NCBI GenBank assembly: GCA_020284085.1
Contig: JACEVL010000990.1
Coordinates: forward strand, 177,001-241,000
Source: Aporrectodea caliginosa
Lineage: Eukaryota; Annelida; Clitellata; Crassiclitellata; Lumbricidae
Length of the DNA: 64,000 bases
Reading direction: 5' to 3'
A program made the translations under genes and the position numbers. The number at the start of each line of letters is the position of its first letter. The first letter of the stretch is position 1. Of this stretch, positions 52,416 to 64,000 are shown in pieces. The notes beneath the pieces are model-generated. The model saw only the letters and a list, made by a program, of their open reading frames with translations, was not told where the DNA came from and ran no database searches.

Positions 52416-53765
52416 TTTTATCTGATTTTTGCTAGCTTTCATTTTTTCTGACCTTGAAATGGCCTTGAATGACCCTGAATTTAGTGTCTATATTTTCCCC
52501 AGAAGTATAGCTCTCGTCGAGACAAACAGAATAAAAAAAAGTTAATCCAGATCGGGCTCTTCGTTCATTTTGTTGTGATAAAAAGAGTAAATCGACAGCG
52601 AAACCAAACCTAGTTGGCATCGATAGGCCAATATCAATTAAAGAAAATGAAGCATTGTAGTCCATGAAGCGAGTACAGGCTTGAGATACTAAAGACTACC
52701 GAAGCATTCAGTGCATATTTTAACTGTATAACTCCTGGGACAAAGTGATAGTATTGTGATCAGAGTTATTAAGTGACGTGTGTTATGGATTTTTTCTCAT
52801 TTGTCTCTTTTTCTCTCATTTGCCTAACTACATTGGAAAATGAAGTTGGAGGAGTTGTTGAAGTTAATTTAAAGCAATCATTGTTTGTTGTTGCTGCATC
52901 ACTTCCACTGCATCACAGTCTCTCAGCCTGTCACTGACTTATTTATCAGTTATTTTGGTGGTATGGTTGAACAAATTATGTCATATTTTAAAACTTCTCT
53001 GAATGACTTAAATAGGATATGTATAAAAATAAAAGCCAAATTTGGTAAAATAAAGTGGATAAAGTGGGCTTCATTTGCAGCAAATGCTCTAAAATGCGTT
53101 GTCGGCTGGGGGGAGCTTACGACGCTCCCTCAGACCCCTAGTCGTGGCCGACTTTGTCCCAGCAGTCCAAATCCGTTAAAATATGCACTGGAAGCATTTG
53201 TTGAACCACGGAATTATTTCGCTTAGAATGGAATTTCCTCACGGAGGTAACAAAAGCTAGAACAAAGTTGATTGATTGCTATATTGACTATATATAAAGC
53301 GCACACCGTGCACCGTAAATTATTCGTAGCTCAAGTTCATTTCTGCATAGGCTTATATAGATGATCTCAACGGATTCAATATTAGGTTAAATTTTCTGCA
53401 ATTTATTTTTTCCCCAAAAAGTTCAAATCGCTTGCTTTAGGCTGCTTTGATTCTTTGATGAAGCCAGCACGGCCTTGCGATAAAGATTGCTCAAGCATTT
53501 GATAAACAAAGGAAGCTAGAATAAAGTTGATTGGTTGGCTATAAATATGATGTGACTGTAGCCGATCTTGCGTTAAGATAAGGTCTCCCTGGGGAGAGTT
53601 TATTTCAACGGGGGATGAAATTTTCTCTTACCCGGAGACTTTGTTCTAGACTAAATTCAGCGATTTATTCTGAAAGAGCTCCGCCGGAGGGAGAATCTGT
53701 CTCGAAATAGAGTCTCGGGGGAGGGGAAAGAGACTTTTAGGAGGAAATTCTGTCACGGTACACTG
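52416..53765. other. No recognisable gene
   Basis: AT-rich. An ORF at 52885-53226 (113 codons) contains a low-complexity hydrophobic start and a repeat-like ggggggagcttacgacgctc segment; no family recognised. Several A/T-rich motifs (aagctagaataaagttgatt) occur twice, around 53255 and 53515, suggesting a diverged duplication. Confidence 0.35.
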
Positions 53766-53995
53766 ACCGTAAATAAATTGTTTCGGCTTAACGACACTTT
53801 CATATCGAAGATGATTAGTGTCGGAGGCAGAAAGCAACCTCGTACTCCACGTTTAAATTGCGACCGAGCCACCCGCAGTAAAGATCCGAGAAATTAATCT
53901 CTGATAAACCGACCCGACCGGGAAGCGAACCCGGGGAGCCGGCGCGGCGAGCAGGCTACCAGCCCACTCGGCCACTCAGGATCTCTACTGACCGT
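53766..53995 (-). mobile_element. tRNA-derived SINE (family C), minus strand
   Basis: Minus strand: gagtggccgagtgggctgg (A box), gggttcgcttcccggtcg (B box) at 53990-53905. A body follows that includes gtggctcggtcgcaatttaa, gtacgaggttgctttctgcc and gtgtcgttaagccgaaac. It is different from SINE families A and B. Confidence 0.75.
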
Positions 53996-55135
53996 CGCTT
54001 TAAGTGCCTTATATAGTCTAAGTTTAGGGCGCTGTGATAGAAAGTCGACGCCGGCTTGGACGTCTCCCTGTATTGGTTAGATCGAAGGAGAATGGCTGTC
54101 CAATCACTCGTAAGAGACGGATTGACTGATGCGCTCATGCTATAAGACATATCGGAAACAACCAGTCTTCTTCCGAGACTGCTTCCGCTGACCCAACAGT
54201 GTTTGAATTTATTCTGTTGTTAGATCACGTGACGATCCGATAGTGGGAAGATATACATGTAAGGCTGTATACGGAACTCGGAGTAGGAGCTGTTCGTTTA
54301 CCAAGAACAGTTCTAGACTTCGGTCGGACCAGAGAAAGACAATTATGTGACGTATTTAATTGAATTTAGAAGGATAAGTCTGCAGAGGGATAAGGACTGA
54401 TTTTAAGTAATAAGTATAATTGTGGCTAGCTAGAATTCAGTGTTTCAGAAAAACTATTAAACCAATTCAAAGTAAAACCTTTGCTCAACAGGAAGCTAGT
54501 GATGTATTCGAGTCCAGCTGAGGAAGCCAATGGACTCATTACAGTTACGAGTCTTACGACTCTTGGCAGGAATTTCGAAATTTACGAAGTTTCGGCATGT
54601 TTGACTATGTGAACGAAACCTGTTTTGAGACAAGGCTTGGCCTATAAGACATAGAACATAAGACATTTTTATTGTTCCCCAGAACGAGTACATACAGTGC
54701 ATGTGTTAATTTATACAGTGAATATGAATAACATCGAAAGGCAAATTATAACAGTCTTTCAATCTATCTCTCTCTACAGCAACTGACTCAAATTTTAATG
54801 ATATTCCTATCATCTAGAGGTTGCCCATCCGGCGAACGCAGAAGAGGCAAGGTCCGATCCAGCGTTTACAGTGTTGCTTCCCTTATTATGAAAGCGTCCG
54901 ATCCTGAACCTCCTTTTGATAGAACGAACACTACGAGCGAAGACGAATGACCATTTTACTTGGAAAGCAGGAGGGACAGTGATGTGACTGCCTTTGAGCC
55001 TAGAACTATAGGGTTGGAATTTCTCCCGTCCAGACAGAGGCCGCGCCTCGTTTCTTTCAATCTATCTCTCTACAGCAACTGACTCAAAACCTATCAATGT
55101 CTGATCAGTCGCCATCGTGTTCATCTAGCTGTGTC
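53996..55135. other. No recognisable gene; duplicated short motif
   Basis: The sequence tctttcaatctatctctctacagcaactgactcaaa occurs twice (about 54753-54794 and 55056-55089, the first with an extra tctc), bracketing about 300 bases, so the region may be an insertion with a direct duplication. No coding region is recognised. Confidence 0.4.
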
Positions 55136-55164
55136 GTGCCCGTTTATATTCCCATGTCTGTCTA

Positions 55165-55412
55165 TGCGTGCCTGTATGTGTTTGTGTGTGTGTGTGCCTG
55201 TATGTGTTTGTGTGTGTGCCTGTGTGTGTGTGTGGGCCTGTGTGTGTGTGGGCCTGGGTGTGTGTGGGCCTGTGTGTGTGAGTGTGTGTATGTGTGTGTG
55301 AGTGTGTGTGTGTATGTATGTGTGTGTGTGTTTGTGTGTGAGCTTGTGTGTCTATGCGTACCTGTATGTGTGTGTGCCTGTGTATGTATGTATGTGTGTG
55401 TGTGTGTGTGAC

Positions 55413-55461
<49 letters not shown>

Positions 55462-55540
55462 CTGTGTGTGTGTGGGTCTGTGTGTGTGTGGGTCTGTGTG
55501 TGTGTGGGTCTGTGAGTGTGTGGGTCTGTGAGTGTCCCTG
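55165..55540. repeat. (TG)n microsatellite with interspersed variants
   Basis: About 375 bases of tg repeats with gggcctg and gggtctg interruptions forming a higher-order 16-base unit at the right end. Poly-HT/poly-VC ORFs on both strands are artefacts. Confidence 0.98.
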
Positions 55541-55939
55541 CGAATATTCCTTGCAGATATCGCTGACTGGGCAGCCCTATCTCTGTGCTCGGAGGTTTCC
55601 ATAAATCGAGCGATATATCGCCGACCATTCGTCCAATGGCAATCCAAACGGAACATCGAGCTCGATGTTTACGACAGATGTCGCTCTTAAAGAGCGTCAG
55701 CGCCATCGATTGAAAGTCGTCCGAGCGGCACTAAACGCCCCTCTCCATAGGGGTAGCGGCGGACGGTCGTCTGGGAACCCCTTCGCCAGGGGCAGCCATC
55801 CATTCCTAATCAAACGCGAACGAATGAGAAATGCTCTCAAAGGTGTGACGCGCCTCTAATCCATAATCAAAGCACTGAGGCGTCCGGGAAAACCGCACTG
55901 TTGGGTGGCATTCATCGTTACGGGAAAACCGCATTGGGC

Positions 55940-56768
55940 GCCGGTATCACGAAATAGACTGAATAAGGTCCTGACTATCCGGGGTGATGTATGAATTTAT
56001 TCCCCCGGATGGAATAAACCGGTTTAGAGTATCCGGGGGGATAAACCATTTTATCCCCATCGGTATACGCATCACGATAGCCAAGACGAAAATCCAGTCA
56101 GAATCACCAAAAACGAAGTAAATTAATTTCAGGTCGACGTACAAACTAAAGATACGCAGCTTAAAATATTTTATGTGTACAATGAATCCAAACAGTACGA
56201 CTGAATACACTTAGAAACCGCCAAAAATGCAAACTAAACCGAATACTCCATTTAGCTTAGGGGATACTCATAGTTGTAAAAAACGTTTTTTTCGTTTTTT
56301 ATTATTTTCAAAAAACGTCGTTTTTTCGTTTTTTATTTCTCGTCTCGTTTTTTTCCGTTTTTTATTTCTTATGCGTAACTTTATTTAGTTATTCACTGTC
56401 TGTTACTAATTGTTTAATTTTATTTTGTCTGATGTCCCTTATGTTGTCTCCGTCCTGTCAAGGATTCGTCTAATTTACGTCACCATTTAGTGTCATCAGT
56501 TGAGAAATAAACAGCACAGTTCAGGAAATAATAAAGTTATGTTATTTACTGATTAGAATTAAATTGTGTAAACAAGGTTTTTAATTTAAAAATGCATTAA
56601 AAGATGTAGCAAAGTCAAATTATTTTCTTTTCCGTTTTTTTCTCGTTTTTTCCGTTTTTTATTTTTTCAATAAAACGACGTTTTTTTCCGTTTTTTATTT
56701 TGATTTGACCGTTTTTAACAACTATGGGGATACTCATGTATGGGGATACTCTATTTTGTGACACCGGC
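55940..56768. mobile_element. MITE-like element, copy 2, carrying a nested insertion
   Basis: The left end GCCGGTATCACGAAATAGAC and the right end, whose reverse complement is GCCGGTGTCACAAAATAGAG, are terminal inverted repeats. The core matches 45615-45937. At 56271-56726 a second element with inverted ends (ATAGTTGTAAAAAACG / CGTTTTTAACAACTAT) interrupts it, with ggggatactc on both sides. Confidence 0.85.
56271..56726. mobile_element. T-rich TIR element nested in the MITE
   Basis: The ends ATAGTTGTAAAAAACG and CGTTTTTAACAACTAT are inverted. The arms are built of ttttttcgttttttattt-like subrepeats in inverted orientation. Flanking direct repeats ggggatactc (56261-56270 and 56727-56736) look like the target duplication, although the host element repeats this motif once more nearby. 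Confidence 0.75.
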
Positions 56769-58797
56769 TTGAAATAGCTTTTTTCTCAAGTTGTACGTTT
56801 ACCATGCTTAGTTTCGCTCTTAAAACTTACCCTTATCGTTTTATTTAGCCTACTGACTTCTGAGACCATATTCGTTATAGGAAACCCGATAGGCGCAGAA
56901 CCACTCAAATGTCTTCCATAGATCACATAGTTCCACTTCCGCCTACCTACAGTTTATTAAAGTCCCGGATGAACTTCAGCAAAGTCTGAAAACCTCGTTC
57001 TCACGGTCTGTGCACCGTGTGATAATCCTAGTCTATATATTTCGTGTAATCGTATCGTATCGTAAAATTCGTAATCCCGGATTTCTTCAGCGCCAAGTCA
57101 CGGGAACAAGTTTATCATAGGTGCTCTGTCAAAACTAACAACAGTATGACGGATATAGTCAAGTTAGGTTCCATATCCACACCAAAATGTGGTCAGACAA
57201 TGACAGGCACTCGGATATACACGCACAGACGGCGACGGTAGATGGCGTTTGAAATCGGAAGGGCGAGAAAGGTAAGCAAACGATAGAAAGGATCCGGAGA
57301 TGTGTCGGCGACTTCCCAAGTTTGTCAATCAATCGCTGTTCAATCCGTCGACTCGTCCGATTTTTATCCTAGCGTTAAGCTAACTTGAATAAATAAGACT
57401 TTAGATCGTAAATTAATTAAAACGACCAGTACAATCACAACAGTGGGGATTGGTCACAGCATCTGAACAACGCCAGACTGAGTATCTAAATAAACGCCGG
57501 ACTGTAACTCAACTTTCAACTTAGCACACGACATGCAAACTACCTTCTTGGTTCTCACCACAGAGTGCATTTATGTTCGCCTTATATATAATTCGTTTTC
57601 CGTCAAATCAACTGTCTCCGGTTACATCCGAAAACAGCGAGCGAGCGAATTCTGACCCAATAAAAAGCGTATAGGCCCCTATAGACCCCTATCTCAAATT
57701 TGCTGTCAAACACTCATCAATCAAAACATACATATAAAGTGCCAACCAATCGCGAACAAAGCAACCACCAGATAACAACGCGACTTTACGTCACTGAAAT
57801 TTCTCGTCAAAGCGCGGGAAACCCACCACGGCCGCCAGTCAATCAACTGAATATGATATGACGTCATAGAAATGTTCGATACTAACGCGCGCCTACTGAA
57901 CAGTTGCAAAATTAAGTTCACAGGATGTGACTAAAGATAACCGGCATTAAATGCCGGATAAATTGTCACCATTCTCTCCAACCTAGACAGATAAAACCGA
58001 ACTTTTCAAATCATTCTGGTTTAAACCGATCCTGAACTATCAGTTCGTTATAGATAAAATGATCCAATCCATTGTACATTCGCATACGCTGTGTTCCACC
58101 CGATACCACTGTTGCATTGTTCATCTCGATGACTTACGGCGTCGTTTGGTCGTTCCGCGGCGTTAATAATTACCGTGGAAGTCCACTAATAATTCCAGCT
58201 AATAATGAGACTTCCGACCGACGCTTGTGCTTTGTTTTAGCTTCGTGCGTGATTGCGACGTTCTCGTAGGCCTATACATTGAATGTCCGTTTTAAAGATT
58301 CATTGGAACGTCTACCGAAACGGTAGACCTCCCTGGGAAAGAGTATCCATGGTTGTGTGTGGTCGCAAAATTGTTTACGGTTTCTAATCAAGGAGCTTTC
58401 GTGTCGTAGTCGCTGTTGTCGTCGTTGTCATCATCGTCATCATAGCCGCCGATTGCCATAAGTCGTTTTTGATAGGACCTATTCAGATGTTACTTACGTG
58501 CAAGCCAGCAACGATTGATGTTTTAGGCCTATACTTTGCAACGGCTATGTTATAAAAATTGTGAGATCAGATCAATATCATTATTATCAGCAACTTCATC
58601 AAACACATGTAGAAACATACAAACACACTGAGTAGGTCATTTAGGTCAGCTAGTTCTGAGGCCAGCAAAGGTCAGTTCAGGTCAGTAAAGGTCAGTTCGA
58701 GTTAGTAGCCTAAAGGTCAGTAAACGTGAGGTATAAGTTGACTCAGTTGACATCAGATGAGATTCGGTCAGGTGGAGTAATCTTCTTCTCTCAGCTA
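56769..58797. other. No recognisable gene
   Basis: No ORF with family similarity, no full repeat recognised. Minor direct repeats (cgtatcgtatcgtaaaattc at about 57050). The first exon(s) of the DPP-like gene could lie here or further left, but I cannot identify them. Confidence 0.4.
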
Positions 58798-58945
58798 TAT
58801 TCCTCTGAGGACTATATTTCTCTGAGGACTATATTCCTCTGAGGACTATATTTCTCTGAGGACTATATTCCTCTGAGGACTATATTTCTCTGAGGACTAT
58901 ATTCCTCTGAGGACGATATTCCTCTGAGGGCGATAGTTCTCTGAG
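58798..58945. repeat. 17-bp minisatellite, about 8 copies
   Basis: The unit cctctgaggactatatt alternates with tctctgaggactatatt, degenerating to cctctgagggcgatagt at the right end. Confidence 0.95.
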
Positions 58946-59497
58946 GACCATTAATTGACACTCTGAACGTCTGGACCATTGCAGTTCTAGCATTGCATCC
59001 AACAAATGGGTAATTTCATGCGACGCACCCAAAATTTCGAACACCCTTCTGGCGAGCACCCTCTCAGCTGTACGAGAAAGGTTGAACAGACAGAGAATCT
59101 CCCCTCCCTTGCCCTCCCCTCCCAAAATGCTCGTCTAACCCTCCACCCCACCCAGCCACAACAACTCCCTCCAGAAAATGATCAGAGAATTTCCCGGTGA
59201 TCATCGATCACTGACCTGACGGAGAGCTGTGACGTTTAGCAAGGACGAGACATAGAGGAGGCGGCGGCGCTTGTTCTCCGTCCGTGTGCAGCGCCGCCTT
59301 GTGACAGCAGACGATGCATCGGACGCCGCCTGACGGTCGACGATGTTTAGGGTAATCGATCAATCGCCCCCGGTCGACAGATGGCGACCGGCTGATAAGG
59401 AGTGTCATTGTACCCTTCGGTCATTCTTCTGAACCACCCCCTGTCTTCTAAATATACCCCTTTCCCTCTGTCTGCATATAATATAGGGTGTGTGAAA

Positions 59498-59890
<393 letters not shown>

Positions 59891-59993
59891 ATTATTGTTA
59901 TTATTAATATTACTACAATTATTGCCTGCAGTAGACAATAATCTCGAAAGGCATAGTCATCGCAGTAACCATTGTTGTTGATGGTTGCAACAG

Positions 59994-62900
59994 GAAGTGC
60001 TGGAGTCGTCATCAGAGCAGAAGAACTGGAAGGGAATCGTCATTGCTATTCTCGTCATCGGATTAGTCTTATCACTGATTGTTGTCGCCATCATAATCGT
60101 CAGTCCAAGTGAGTAACTCACTCAATCAGTCGCTCAATCACTCATTCACTTACTCTCTCATTTGCTCATTCACTCATTTACTCGTGGGGCGCGGTGGTGT
60201 AGGGGTATGTTCGGTGCCTTGCAGCCGGAGGGTTGCGGGTTCAAATCCACCTCAAAGCCGCCACGTAGGGACCCTGGGCAAGTCCTTCACTCGCAATTGC
60301 TCATGCGCTTCGGCGTGAAACTCCGATTCAGTGTCTGCGCTGCAGTCGGGAGCGCCTCTGAGTAGAAATCTTGAAGGGGCGCTATAACAAGTGATCAGAC
60401 ATACATACATACTCATTTAGTCACTCACTCACTCGTTTGCTCGATAACTATCTCCGTCACTCAGTAGCTCGCTCATGAAATCGCTCAGTCGCACAATCAT
60501 TCACTTGTTCGTTCACTCATTCACAGATTCACTTTGCTCTCATTTCTTGCTCCCTAACTCGTTTTCCAATTTCTTAATCATAGATCAATTAATTTATCGA
60601 TCAACGAATCGATCAAATAACCAATCAAACAATTATACAATCAATCATTTAGCCATGAATCATTGATTCAATCAATCAAATAATGATTTAACCAATGAAT
60701 CATGCAAGCATCCTCATTCAATCACCCTATTCCACTGCTCTCGATAGTCCACCCTCACATCCAACCCTTTACCCTCTCAGTCGTGGCCACAACGTCAGAC
60801 AAACCATTCGCCTTCGCATTCTCCATGACAACGTTCACCATGACAACACGACGATGCGAATTAATTTTCCATTGCGTTGCTTCTATTCCTCCTGTCGAGC
60901 ACCGTTCGAAAGCTGGATGTCCGTCTTCCACCAAAAATTGGCCACCTAGCGGATGGAGTAAACGTTCACCTTATATGGGATGCGTGTAGGCCCCTATAGT
61001 TTAAATATAGGACAACACCCTTTAGATCAATTTTAAAGACTGTTAAAATATCTTTTCGTAATCTCTTAAATCTTGTGCTGTAAAATCTCCTGTTACATAA
61101 AATCGATAAAACTCAGATGGCGCCACTTTTTATGTAACTGATACAAAATATGTACTCTCGGGTTATTTTCTACTATTTTGAGCCGAGACCCACCCACCCC
61201 CTAACGAGCAGAAACTCTGTCGGATGTGTATACTGTAGAGATTAAGTCAAACGACATTCGATTTAACTGTGATATATTGCTTTGTTATTGTGCTTAAATC
61301 ATATTAAAGTCAAGCTAGAGAGCTATCTCATCCAATTTGTAACTCCGCCCTAACTGCTAAATCTCCGCCCATTAGGCCTACGAGTTTCTCTTGAATAGGT
61401 GCCATACAGAATTTCGATTTCGAAGACAATTCCACCATTTCTTCCTTCCTTTTATTCCTTCCTTCCTTTTATGCCTCCTTGTTATTCTTTCATTCTTTCT
61501 CTCAGTCCTTTTTTTCTTCCTTCCTTTTTCTCTTTCCTTACATTTGTTTCCTTTCCCATCTTTTCATTCCATTTCATTCACCTTTCCGTCCTTCTTTGCC
61601 TTTTTTATTTCCTTCTTTCCTTCCTATCTTCCTTTCTTCCTTGGATTCTTTGCCTTTTTCTTTCCTTTCTATCTTCCTTTCTTCCTTGGATTCTTTGCCT
61701 TTTTTCTTTCCTTCCTTCCTTCCTATCTTCCTTTCTTCCTTGGATTCTTTCTTTCTTCTTCTTTCCTTCCCTATTTTCTTCCTTCCTTCCTTCCTTCCTT
61801 CCTTCCTTCCTTCCTTCCTTCCTTCCTTCCTTCCTTCCTTCCTTCCTTCCTTCCTTCCTTCCTTCCTTCCTTCCTTCCTTCCTTCCTTCCTTCCTTCCTT
61901 CATTCCTTCCTTCCATCCTTCTATCCTTCCTTCCTTCCTTCCTTCCTTCCTTCCTTCCTTCCTTCCATCCATCCTTCCTTCCTTTCTTCCTTCCTTCCTT
62001 CCTTCTATCCTTCCATCCTTCCTTCCTTCCTTCCTTCCTTCCATCTTTCCTTCCTTCCTTCCTTCCTTTCTTTCTTCCATCCTTCCTTCCTTCCTTCCTT
62101 CCATCCATCCGTCCTTCCTTCCTTCCTTCCTTTCCTTCCTTCCTTCCTTCCTTCCTTCCTTCCTTCCTTCCTTCCTTCCTTCCTTCCTTCCTTCCTTCGT
62201 TCCTTCCTTCCTTCCTTCCTTCCTTCCTTCCTTCCTTCCTTCCTTCCTTCCTTCCTTCCTTCCTTCCTTCCTTCCTTCCTTCCTTCCTTCCTTCTTTCCT
62301 TCCTTCCTTCTTTCCTTCCTTCCTTCCTTCCTTCCTTCCTTCCTTTCTTTCTTCCTTCCTTCCTTCCTTCCTTCCTTCCTTCCTTCCTTCCTTCCTTCAC
62401 GCCTGTCTTAGGTGCTTTGACTCACTCCTTCGTCCGTTAGTACCGATCGATCGCCTCCAATAGTCTGACCCTCTCGGTGTCGTCCATCCCACTGCATGTC
62501 CTCCTAATCATCACTTTACGTCCTCTGCATGCTTAATATCGTTTCCACCCAGACCTCAATGTCGCACACACGCTACCAGGTTTCGTAATTGGAACACCAG
62601 TTCAACCTGAAATTCTATGGTTTTGAAGAAAAGACGGATGATGAGACTGGAGAACCGTTCACACTGGACGAAATCTTTAGCGGAGACTTCCGTCCGCGAC
62701 AGTTCGATGTACACTGGCTTCCAGGTCAGTATTTCGATACTTTGTAATGGTTCTGGGATATTTGTATTTATCCATGAAATTGCATAATCCCTTTGACAAC
62801 GAACCTCTCATTGTAGCGCTTTTACGAGGTTCTAACACGGTGCTAGATAAATTCCTTCCTTCAAACATACGTACGCACTTAAGTGTCCATCCGCCTGAGA

Positions 62901-64000
62901 CAAATTCCTGCGCCGTCAATAATACGCCAGTGCTGTATTGTGTCCTATAGTATATACATGTGTACCTTTAAGAAGTATTGGGGGACATATGAACGAGCTT
63001 GAATGTCCCAATCTAAATATTGATGGACGTACTCTCTTGCCGCATGCATGGGGCGACACGGTGGACTATCGGTTACGCGCTTGATGAATGTACTGTAATG
63101 CAAATGCAATTGAACATTTATATAGCGTCCATTACGATCTCTGCGCTAGCCTTTATGAAGTTAAATGTCATCACGCACGAACGAATATATTACATGAATT
63201 TACATCAGGAAAACAATCAAGGATAGTATATATCGTGAAATTGCATACTCCTGTTGGCAAGGGTGCGGGTTCGACTCTTTTGAACAACTTTGAGCAAGTT
63301 GTTTGATTGCATGTGTCTCCGTTGCAAAGTGGTATAATTTGGTACCGGCTTAAGCAGAGAGGAATCGACAAGATTTCTGATGCTCTACAGCACTGGCCCT
63401 GTGTTCATGACATGGGTAGGCCTATTCGTCGATTGCAGGCAACCCAAAGGTTGTGTGATTCACACGGCGTAACTAGAGTCAAAATGAGACCCGGGCAGCA
63501 GACCATCTCAACATTAATCGTAATTTTAAGTAGGAATTGGTAGACATAGTTTTTATTAATTCGAGAGTGGCAAGTTAGCAACTATTATAACGTTATTATA
63601 TTTATGATAATTCATTGACTCTAGCAATCAACGTTTTGCTACCAGATTAAACTATTAACATTGTTACACTGTGGGTATTGCTGGCACAACCCGGGCAGAA
63701 TTAAATGCAACCCGGGCATTGCCCGTAATTGCCCGGGCGTTGTTACGCAACTGTGTGTGAAGGGAAGGAAATGAGTGCCTCACCTATGTTCCGCATGGAA
63801 ATGGGAGATTTACGTTTCTTTACTTTACCTATGGATCAACCAGAAAAGTTTATATTAGTTGCTGCGGTTGGTTTTGGCTGCAGATAGAGATGTCTTTCTG
63901 TATCGGTCCAGTGAGGACGAACTTCTGGAGATGGACATCGACAGCAATCTCACTCAACTCGTCCTAAGCAACTCCACATTCGTCAGTATACAGCTGTTTG
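59994..64000 (+). CDS. DPP6/DPP10/DPP4-family type II membrane protein, 5' part
   Basis: Family S9B proteins are single-pass type II membrane proteins with a beta-propeller and alpha/beta-hydrolase ectodomain. DPP4 cleaves N-terminal dipeptides, whereas DPP6 and DPP10 are inactive subunits of Kv4 potassium channels. Exons seen: 59994-60108 (EVLESSSEQKNWKGIVIAIL, then VIGLVLSLIVVAIIIVSP; the NWKGI start and membrane span match DPP6/DPP10), 62629-62724 (KKTDDETGEPFTLDEIFSGD, FRPRQFDVHWLPG) and 63884 onward (DRDVFLYRSSEDELLEMDID, SNLTQLVLSNSTF). The phases agree (1 to 1 to 1). TLDEIFSGDF matches the family's (T-x-x-D-L-F-S-x-x-F) start of the propeller. N-linked sites NLT and NST are visible. 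The cytoplasmic first exon is upstream and unidentified, and the catalytic region lies right of the window, so active peptidase and inactive channel subunit cannot be told apart. The NWKG motif favours the DPP6/10 side. Confidence 0.85.
60183..60412 (+). mobile_element. tRNA-derived SINE (family A), apparently full length
   Basis: Starts at cgtggggcgcggtggtgtag (A box at 60194-60204) with B box gggttcaaatcc at 60237-60248. The body is caagtccttcactcgcaatt, gtcgggagcgcctctgagta, and the tail cgctataacaagtg plus (cata)n. It lies in a DPP-like intron. The closest copies in the window are 6075-6250 and 23345-23412. Confidence 0.92.
60413..61430. other. DPP-like intron with degraded simple repeats
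   Basis: (ctca)-rich stretch to about 60500 and (caat)-rich stretch at 60580-60720, then unique AT-rich sequence. No exon recognised. Confidence 0.5.
61432..62400. repeat. (CCTT)n microsatellite, about 970 bp
   Basis: Nearly pure (cctt)n from about 61780 to 62398, preceded by an older, diverged polypyrimidine zone from 61432. Within it cttggattctttgcc recurs at 61640, 61684 and 61739. All three forward frames are open for 300-350 codons as PSFL repeats, and the reverse strand as KEGR repeats; none is a gene. It lies in the DPP-like intron between the transmembrane exon and the next exon. Confidence 0.98.
62725..63883. other. DPP-like intron, SINE fragment, no other gene
   Basis: Contains a SINE tail in minus orientation at about 63105-63150 (aattgaacatttatatagcg). 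A sequence gcccgggttgc...gcccgtaattgcccgggcgt at 63690-63740 has repeated cccgggc motifs. No exon recognised. Confidence 0.5.

Noticed and set aside
55097..55706. ORFs of up to 193 codons rich in His-Thr or Cys-Val
   Set aside because: Translation of the (TG)n microsatellite on both strands.
61391..62463. Long ORFs of 310-354 codons (PSFL repeats) and reverse KEGR ORFs
   Set aside because: Pure translation of a (CCTT)n microsatellite; open in all frames because the unit has no stop codon.
62575..62628. Earlier acceptors for the DPP-like exon (after accag at 62580 or 62600)
   Set aside because: The first introduces an in-frame stop or the wrong frame and the second breaks the phase from the transmembrane exon. 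The acceptor ttttgaag at 62628 keeps phase and alignment.

Overview
The window is a piece of an invertebrate animal genome, AT-rich and probably marine. It has spliced genes with GT-AG introns of 0.1 to 2 kb. It also carries many tRNA-derived SINE fragments, non-LTR retrotransposon relics, several DNA transposons with terminal inverted repeats and large microsatellites. I cannot name the species or even the phylum with confidence. Exon models below were built by hand: splice sites were chosen so that phase and family alignment agree, and nothing was checked against transcripts or databases.

Layout. (1) 1-820 holds a GC-rich, LTR-like block (TATA box, direct repeats, AATAAA). (2) 1172-8112, minus strand: CDC5L, the Myb-domain splicing and cell-cycle factor, with 11 coding exons in continuous phase; its C-terminal exons lie beyond the left edge. 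(3) 8113-10080: a head-to-head intergenic region. (4) 10081-26536, plus strand: RECQL4 helicase, 22 coding exons, 1510 residues, with Sld2-like N-terminus, canonical CCHC zinc knuckle and complete RecQ helicase core. (5) about 28960-39862, minus strand: a poly(ADP-ribose) glycohydrolase (PARG)-like gene, tail-to-tail with RECQL4. (6) 40-59 kb: a repeat-dominated region with a triplicated exon-like cassette, a 180-bp satellite, a hAT-like element, a second element with 9-bp target duplications, a hAT nested in another hAT, and a MITE with a nested insertion. (7) 59994 to the right edge, plus strand: the 5' part of a DPP6/DPP10/DPP4-family type II membrane protein (transmembrane exon and start of the ectodomain), cut by the window; long microsatellites sit in its introns.

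The most interesting object is the PARG-like gene. The PARG fold can be followed exon by exon, but the signature is degraded (GGG to GGS, QEE to QED, and the ligand-binding Asp, Tyr and Phe positions are replaced), so it is probably a pseudoenzyme. The fold is also interrupted by one 2057-bp exon encoding a 686-residue insert. This insert holds at least five amphipathic helices that fit the PKA regulatory-subunit-binding pattern of A-kinase anchoring proteins, and several RRxS PKA-type phosphorylation sites. I infer a PKA scaffold built into a dead PARG macrodomain.

CDC5L and RECQL4 share a divergent intergenic region, so co-regulation of two genome-maintenance and cell-cycle genes is possible. 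I see no other functional link between the genes.
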